Assembly (NCBI GenBank): GCA_937944035.1
Contig: CALDZQ010000122.1
Span: forward strand, 1 to 8,517
Direction of reading: 5' to 3'
DNA length: 8,517 nt
Source: an uncultured Neomegalonema sp.
GTDB taxonomy: Bacteria > Pseudomonadota > Alphaproteobacteria > Rhodobacterales > Rhodobacteraceae
Shown: in pieces, positions 5,105 to 8,517 of the stretch
Position numbering within the stretch: position 1 is the first letter of the stretch
How the letters are laid out: each line of letters opens with the position of its first letter
Position numbers and translations under genes: made by a program
The notes under the pieces: model-generated
Told to the model about the DNA's origin: nothing
Databases searched by the model: none
Seen by the model: the letters and a program-made list of their open reading frames with translations, nothing else

Positions 5105-5986
5105 ATGGCTATTGTACCTTTTGATGATCGTGATGGATACATCTGGCAAGACGGCGCGCTTGTGGCGTGGCGCGATGCGAAAGTGCATGTGCTGACCCAC
5201 GGGCTGCACTACGCATCCTCGGTTTTCGAGGGCGAGCGGTGCTATTCCGGCGAGATTTTCAAAAGCCGTGAGCATACCGAGCGGCTGCATAACTCGGCCA
5301 AAATCATGGGCTTTGACATCCCGTGGAGCATTGACGAGATCGAAGCCGCGAAGACGGTCACGCTGGAGGCGAATAATCTCACCGAAGCCTATGTGCGTCC
5401 TGTCGCCTGGCGCGGGTCCGAGATGATGGCGGTTTCGGCGCAGGCGGCGACAATCCACCTCGCGATTGCGGTTTGGGAATGGCCGAACCTGTTCGGGGAA
5501 GCCAGCGTTAAGGGTGTGAAGCTCGATATTGCCGAATGGCGGCGTCCGGCCCCTGAAAGCGCGCCTTTTGCGGCCAAAGCGGCGGGGCTTTATATGATTT
5601 GCACCCTGTCTAAACATGCGGCGGAGGCCAAGGGCTATACCGATGCGCTGATGATGGACCACCGGGGCCGCGTGGCCGAGGCGACCGGCGCGAACGTGTT
5701 TTTCTATAAAGACGGCGAGATTCACACGCCGGACCCGGATTGTTTTCTGGACGGTATCACCCGCCGCACGGTGATTAAAATGCTCAAAGACCGCCAGATT
5801 CCGGTCCATGAGCGGGCGATTATGCCGGACGAGCTGGGCAGTTTCGAGCAGTGCTTCCTGTGCGGAACCGCCGCCGAAGTCACGCCCGTCTCCGAAATCG
5901 GGCCGCATACCTATGAAGTCGGTGATTTCGTGAAGGGGCTGGCGGGCGATTACAATGACCTGGTGAACCGGCGGGTCGGGGCTTAA
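5105..5986 (+). CDS. ilvE: Branched-chain amino acid aminotransferase
   Basis: A 293-residue fold-type IV PLP enzyme that interconverts valine, leucine and isoleucine with their 2-oxo acids using glutamate/2-oxoglutarate in the cytoplasm. Visible features are LTHGLHYASSVFEGERCY (30-47) at the dimer/active site, RPVAWRGSEMM (98-108), the PLP Schiff-base lysine K158 in APFAAKAAGLYM, E192 in RVAEATGANVFF which contacts the pyridine nitrogen, GITRRTVI near residues 219-226, and CGTAAEVTPV binding the cofactor phosphate. Length matches the group I bacterial enzymes, slightly shorter than the E. coli one. The ATG at 5105 has GGGAACGGA about 10 bases upstream and gives the normal N-terminus. The gene is divergent from petP and shares its control region; a GNAT gene follows after eight bases. 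No ilv or leu biosynthetic genes lie nearby in the window. Confidence 0.95.
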   Translation: MAIVPFDDRDGYIWQDGALVAWRDAKVHVLTHGLHYASSVFEGERCYSGEIFKSREHTERLHNSAKIMGFDIPWSIDEIEAAKTVTLEANNLTEAYVRPVAWRGSEMMAVSAQAATIHLAIAVWEWPNLFGEASVKGVKLDIAEWRRPAPESAPFAAKAAGLYMICTLSKHAAEAKGYTDALMMDHRGRVAEATGANVFFYKDGEIHTPDPDCFLDGITRRTVIKMLKDRQIPVHERAIMPDELGSFEQCFLCGTAAEVTPVSEIGPHTYEVGDFVKGLAGDYNDLVNRRVGA

Positions 5987-5994
5987 AAAACCGC

Positions 5995-6642
5995 ATGAGC
6001 ACACCCCGCTGGAAGACGCGCGGCTTGACGGTGCAGCCTGTGACGGGGGAAGCGCTGGTGGCGGCGTTGCCGGAGGTGGCGGCGCTGCGGATGGCGGTTT
6101 TCCGGGACTTTCCGTATCTGTACGAGGGCGATCTCGCCTATGAGCGGGATTATCTGGAGGGGTTTATCAAAGCCTCCGGCGCGGTGGTGGTGCTGGCCAA
6201 GGATGGCGCGCGGATCATTGGCGCGTCCACCGGAATGCCGATGAGCGAGGCCGAAACGGCCTGGTCGGCGCCGTTTCTGGCGGCGGGACGGGGGATCGGG
6301 GCGCTGTTTTACTGTGGTGAGTCGGTGCTGTTGCCCGACTATCGCGGGCTGGGGATCGGGCATTCGTTCTTTATCCACCGCGAGGGCCGGGCGAAGGAAT
6401 TGGGGCTGTCGGAGAGTTGTTTTTGCAGCGTGGTGCGGCCCGACGACCACCCTGCCCGCCCGCGCGATTATCGCGCGAATGACGCGTTCTGGCGCAAGCG
6501 GGGCTATGCGCCACTGCCGGGAATTATCGCGGCGTTTGCGTGGAAAGACATCGGCCGCGAAGCGGAGACGACCAAGCCTTTGCAGTTCTGGTGGCGGGAT
6601 CTGAACGTCTCAAACCGACAGGAACCGGTCGCGCGCCCGTAG
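5995..6642 (+). CDS. GNAT-family N-acetyltransferase
   Basis: A 215-residue protein with the GNAT fold. Acetyl-CoA motif A is visible as ESVLLPDYRGLGIGHSFF, with the pyrophosphate-binding loop RGLGIG at 117-122. Before it are strands VVVLAKDGARIIGASTGMPM (64-83) typical of the central sheet, and after it YRANDAFWRKRGYAPLPG (159-176) matches the conserved motif B region near the C-terminus. The acceptor substrate cannot be told from sequence. The ATG at 5995 is eight bases past the ilvE stop, so the two are probably cotranscribed, but there is no strong ribosome binding site and translation may depend on ilvE. The last 33 bases overlap the end of the convergent doxX gene. The protein is longer than minimal GNATs because of an N-terminal extension of about 50 residues. 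Confidence 0.85.
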   Translation: MSTPRWKTRGLTVQPVTGEALVAALPEVAALRMAVFRDFPYLYEGDLAYERDYLEGFIKASGAVVVLAKDGARIIGASTGMPMSEAETAWSAPFLAAGRGIGALFYCGESVLLPDYRGLGIGHSFFIHREGRAKELGLSESCFCSVVRPDDHPARPRDYRANDAFWRKRGYAPLPGIIAAFAWKDIGREAETTKPLQFWWRDLNVSNRQEPVARP

Positions 6643-7014
6643 CAGGAAGAGGGCGATCATCGCACCCAAAATCGGCCAGTTCGCCCAGAACAGGATGTTC
6701 GGCACGGCAAGCGGATCGGCGTGCATTTTCAGCGACACGACGGTCGTGGCGATGTGCATCAGCAACAGCGCGCCGTAGGTGAGGGTTTTCGCCGCCCCGA
6801 TGGCGAAAGCGCAAACCAGAAATAACTGCGCCGCGCCCAGCACATAAGGTAGTATCGGCGGCAGTGTTTCGGCGTTTTGGCCGTAAAATCCGCTCAATAC
6901 AGCCACCGCGTGACCGGGGTTAAGCAGTTTGTCAAACGCCCAAACAAGAAACATAATCGCCATCCCGATGCGCATCGCGAACAGGGCATAGCCGAGAGTT
7001 TTGTCTTCTTGCAT
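6610..7014 (-). CDS. DoxX-family membrane protein
   Basis: A 134-residue protein with four membrane helices: about residues 9-28, 53-72, 78-95 and 107-127. The first helix, FAMRIGMAIMFLVWAFDKLLNP, has the Arg-Gly-Phe/Trp-Lys pattern of the DoxX/DoxD group, small inner-membrane proteins that in studied cases work with redox partners, but whose role in most bacteria is unclear. The start at 7014 is chosen over an in-frame ATG at 7080 because GGAG lies seven bases before it and the protein then begins just ahead of the first helix. It ends 33 bases inside the GNAT gene on the other strand. Nearly 250 bases of non-coding DNA lie upstream, with a possible promoter near 7175-7215. No partner oxidoreductase is adjacent. 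Confidence 0.8.
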   Translation of the reverse strand: MQEDKTLGYALFAMRIGMAIMFLVWAFDKLLNPGHAVAVLSGFYGQNAETLPPILPYVLGAAQLFLVCAFAIGAAKTLTYGALLLMHIATTVVSLKMHADPLAVPNILFWANWPILGAMIALFLLRARDRFLSV

Positions 7015-7173
7015 CTTAATCTCCGTGAAAAATTTATCCCTTGTTGCCGGATTGTGGAAATTACGAAAGCGGGGGCACACAAACGTGAGGCGGAGTGATC
7101 GGAACCGACAGCGTTGTCTCTTGTTTTTTCGCGATTTTCGGGCCGCAAGATATTTCCGCCTTGCTCGAAATCG

Positions 7174-7223
7174 CTACAGTACCCAATATGTTCTTGACAC
7201 ATCCATATTGTCAAGTGTATTTG
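7174..7223. promoter_or_regulatory. Possible divergent promoter region with opposed TTGACA boxes
   Basis: CTTGACA (7193-7199) and TGTCAAG (7209-7215) form a perfect 7-bp inverted repeat with nine bases between. Each arm contains a consensus -35 box pointing outward past the other. On the minus strand TTGACA (7214-7209) is followed after 18 bases by CATATT (7190-7185), usable for doxX. On the plus strand TTGACA (7194-7199) is followed after 18 bases by a poor TATTTG (7218-7223), usable for the gene at 7264. The dyad could instead be a regulator site. The 7015-7263 gap otherwise shows nothing recognisable. Confidence 0.45.
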
Positions 7224-7263
7224 TAGTTTTATTGGCAACGTAGCAGGATCAAGACGACACGCA

Positions 7264-7920
7264 ATGGACTGGACACTGGCAATAACCCGTCACCGGGATG
7301 CGCTGTTGCGTATGCTCGCGCTGCTGATAGCGGCGGCGGGGGACGGGGCGGTGATGCCGAGGCATCAGCGTGTTCAGGTCTGGCGGGTTTTGCGGCCTGC
7401 CGAGGCGGCTTTGCGGCGGCTGATCGTTGTGGTGAAACAGGTTTGGGGGATCAAGGCACGGGATGCGGGACCAAGCGCAGCGCCTGTGATCTCCGGCGGT
7501 GCGAAGGGCATTTCGGGGGCGCGCCCTCCCGCTTTTGCGCTGTTTGATCCGCGCAAACGCTTTGAACCGCGCCGTCCGCCACGGGGCAATCCGCGTATCC
7601 GGTTCTTCGATGATGTCGAGATTTTCGAGCCTGTCGTGGTGATCTCGCCGGACGATATGGTCAGCACACAACGCCTGAACCGCCGTTTATTGGCCGTGCA
7701 GCGGGCGTTGGCGGATTTGCCGAAACAGGCGCGAAGGCTGGCGCAGTGGGAGGCGAAACGCCTGACCGCACGTGCCGGTACAGGGAAATATATCGCCCCG
7801 ATCCGGCCCGGAACCCCGCCCGGTCACAGGGGGCGGGGCAGGCATCCGGTGGATTTCACGTTGAAAGATTGTCATGCGCTGGCGCTCTATGCGATTCACG
7901 ATCCGCCGGATACGGGGTAA
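7264..7920 (+). CDS. Conserved-looking hypothetical protein, 218 residues
   Basis: I do not recognise a named family. The protein starts MDWTLAITRHRDALLRMLAL with a hydrophobic amphipathic segment (about 14-26), then VWRVLRPAEAALRRLIVVV (about 39-57). A strongly basic, proline-rich middle follows (FDPRKRFEPRRPPRGNPRIRFF, near 94-115), then a short acidic patch and a C-terminal helix LPKQARRLAQWEAKR. The start MDW-LAI-R-RDALLR and the RRLAQWEAKR motif remind me of uncharacterised alphaproteobacterial proteins, mainly in sphingomonads, but that is from memory. Codon use fits the neighbours and the reverse-strand frames make no sense, so it is very likely a real gene. No signal peptide is evident. 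The ribosome binding site is weak: AGGA lies about 15 bases before the ATG. It stands alone, convergent with trmJ. Confidence 0.75.
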   Translation: MDWTLAITRHRDALLRMLALLIAAAGDGAVMPRHQRVQVWRVLRPAEAALRRLIVVVKQVWGIKARDAGPSAAPVISGGAKGISGARPPAFALFDPRKRFEPRRPPRGNPRIRFFDDVEIFEPVVVISPDDMVSTQRLNRRLLAVQRALADLPKQARRLAQWEAKRLTARAGTGKYIAPIRPGTPPGHRGRGRHPVDFTLKDCHALALYAIHDPPDTG

Positions 7921-7971
7921 ATTTTTCTTTATTTTTTAATGACTTAACTCGCCGAAACCTGTCGGCAGAGG

Positions 7972-8517
7972 CTAATTCTTGCCGCCCTGATTGCGCTTTC
8001 CGGCCAGCGCGCGGGTTGCGCCCCAGAGAATGCGGGTATCGGCCTCGGTGAGCGGTGCGCGGTGGTAGAGGTTGCGCAGCGCTTCAGCCATTGAGGCGGC
8101 TTTGTCATCGGGCCAGAAAAACCCGGCCTCGTGCAATTCCGCCTCGATAAAATCGAGGACACGATCCACACTTTGATGGGTCGCAAGGCCGGACTTGCCG
8201 GGGTTATAAGCGGTTTCAGGCGTTTCATCAGCGGCTTGGAGCCACTCGTAGCCGATCAGCAGAACGCATTGGGCAAGGTTAAGCGAGGCGAAATCGGGGT
8301 TCACGGGGGCGGTGATAATGGTGTTAGCGAGAATGATGTCGTCGTTTTCCAGGCCCGACCGCTCGCGTCCGAAAAGAATGGCGACCTCCTCGCCCGCCGC
8401 CATTTTCTCGCGCATCTCCTGTGCCGCAAAACGGGGGGTGACGACGCGCTTGGTCATGCCGCGCGGGCGGGCGGTGGTGGCGTAGACATGCTGCGCATCG
8501 GCGACGGCTTCACGGGT
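7972..8517 (-). CDS. trmJ: tRNA (cytidine/uridine-2'-O-)-methyltransferase TrmJ, lacking its N-terminus (runs off the right edge)
   Basis: The frame is open from 8517 to the TAG at 7974-7972 and gives 181 residues, so there is an internal Met at 8457 but the gene continues upstream. The sequence TREAVADAQHVYATTARPRG at the edge, then VAILFGRERSGLENDDI and FASLNLAQCVLLIGYEW, are the conserved motifs of SPOUT-class TrmJ; the last two form the deep trefoil knot that binds S-adenosylmethionine. The C-terminal extension (FIEAELHEAGFFWPDDKAAS and onward) is the TrmJ-type tail. TrmJ methylates the ribose at position 32 of the anticodon loop of several tRNAs. Compared with the E. coli protein of about 246 residues, roughly 65 N-terminal residues lie outside. 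The gene is convergent with the 218-residue gene, with 51 bases between. Other TrmH-superfamily rRNA methylases are less likely. Confidence 0.88.
   Translation of the reverse strand, partial: TREAVADAQHVYATTARPRGMTKRVVTPRFAAQEMREKMAAGEEVAILFGRERSGLENDDIILANTIITAPVNPDFASLNLAQCVLLIGYEWLQAADETPETAYNPGKSGLATHQSVDRVLDFIEAELHEAGFFWPDDKAASMAEALRNLYHRAPLTEADTRILWGATRALAGKRNQGGKN

Noticed and set aside
5015..6004. Minus-strand open frame of 329 codons opposite ilvE
   Set aside because: It mirrors ilvE on the other strand; the product is rich in Arg and His with no recognisable domain.
6894..7238. Minus-strand frame of 114 codons overlapping the doxX start
   Set aside because: It reads part of doxX in the wrong frame, is Arg/Cys-rich and has no domain; the well-placed GGAG supports doxX starting at 7014 instead.
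7901..7938. Possible intrinsic terminator after the 218-residue gene: ATCC-GCC-GGAT followed by a T-rich tract
   Set aside because: The stem is only four pairs and nine bases separate it from the T-rich tract, so it does not meet the usual pattern. The T-rich tract may still aid termination.
7951..7966. Hairpin GCCGA-N6-TCGGC between the convergent 218-residue gene and trmJ
   Set aside because: The stem is only 5 bp and no T-run follows on either strand, so it is not supported as an intrinsic terminator.

Overview
The window looks like a chromosomal segment of an alphaproteobacterium with moderately high GC. The pointers are an SUV3-type RNA/DNA helicase start at the left edge, a PetP/PetR-type MarR plus OmpR regulator pair of the kind first described in Rhodobacter, and dispersed palindromes of types I associate with alphaproteobacterial genomes. 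No rRNA, tRNA, CRISPR array, intact transposon or prophage was seen. The order or genus cannot be fixed from this sequence alone.

Layout. Positions 1-168 (minus strand) hold the N-terminus of the helicase. Positions 169-577 are non-coding and carry two stem-loops that look like one dispersed repeat (350-451), then a cluster of hairpins (483-552). Next is a 42-residue remnant of a HigA-type antitoxin (578-706). A minus-strand terminator overlaps the end of a three-gene operon (3583 down to 742): a small two-helix membrane protein, a sodium:solute symporter, and a FAD-dependent D-amino-acid dehydrogenase resembling D-arginine dehydrogenase DauA. Both junctions in that operon are four-base GTGA overlaps, so the products are probably made in coupled amounts. 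Uptake plus oxidation of one amino-acid-like substrate is the natural reading.

A palindromic repeat (3620-3648) separates this operon from petR and petP (4957 down to 3699), joined by an ATGA overlap. Divergent from petP is ilvE (branched-chain aminotransferase), followed eight bases later by a GNAT acetyltransferase. The petP-ilvE gap holds a 25-bp inverted repeat just downstream of a plausible petP promoter, a good candidate for an autoregulatory operator. The GNAT gene overlaps tail-to-tail by 33 bp with a convergent DoxX-family membrane protein gene. Upstream of doxX is a non-coding gap with an inverted repeat made of two opposed TTGACA hexamers, which could serve divergent transcription of doxX and of a 218-residue protein I do not recognise. 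The right edge (7972-8517, minus) is most of trmJ, a SPOUT-class tRNA 2'-O-methyltransferase, running off the window.

Most of this is ordinary housekeeping and metabolic chromosome. The points most worth a second look are the coupled symporter-dehydrogenase operon with a substituted active-site position, the putative PetP operator, and the structured non-coding block next to the decayed antitoxin.
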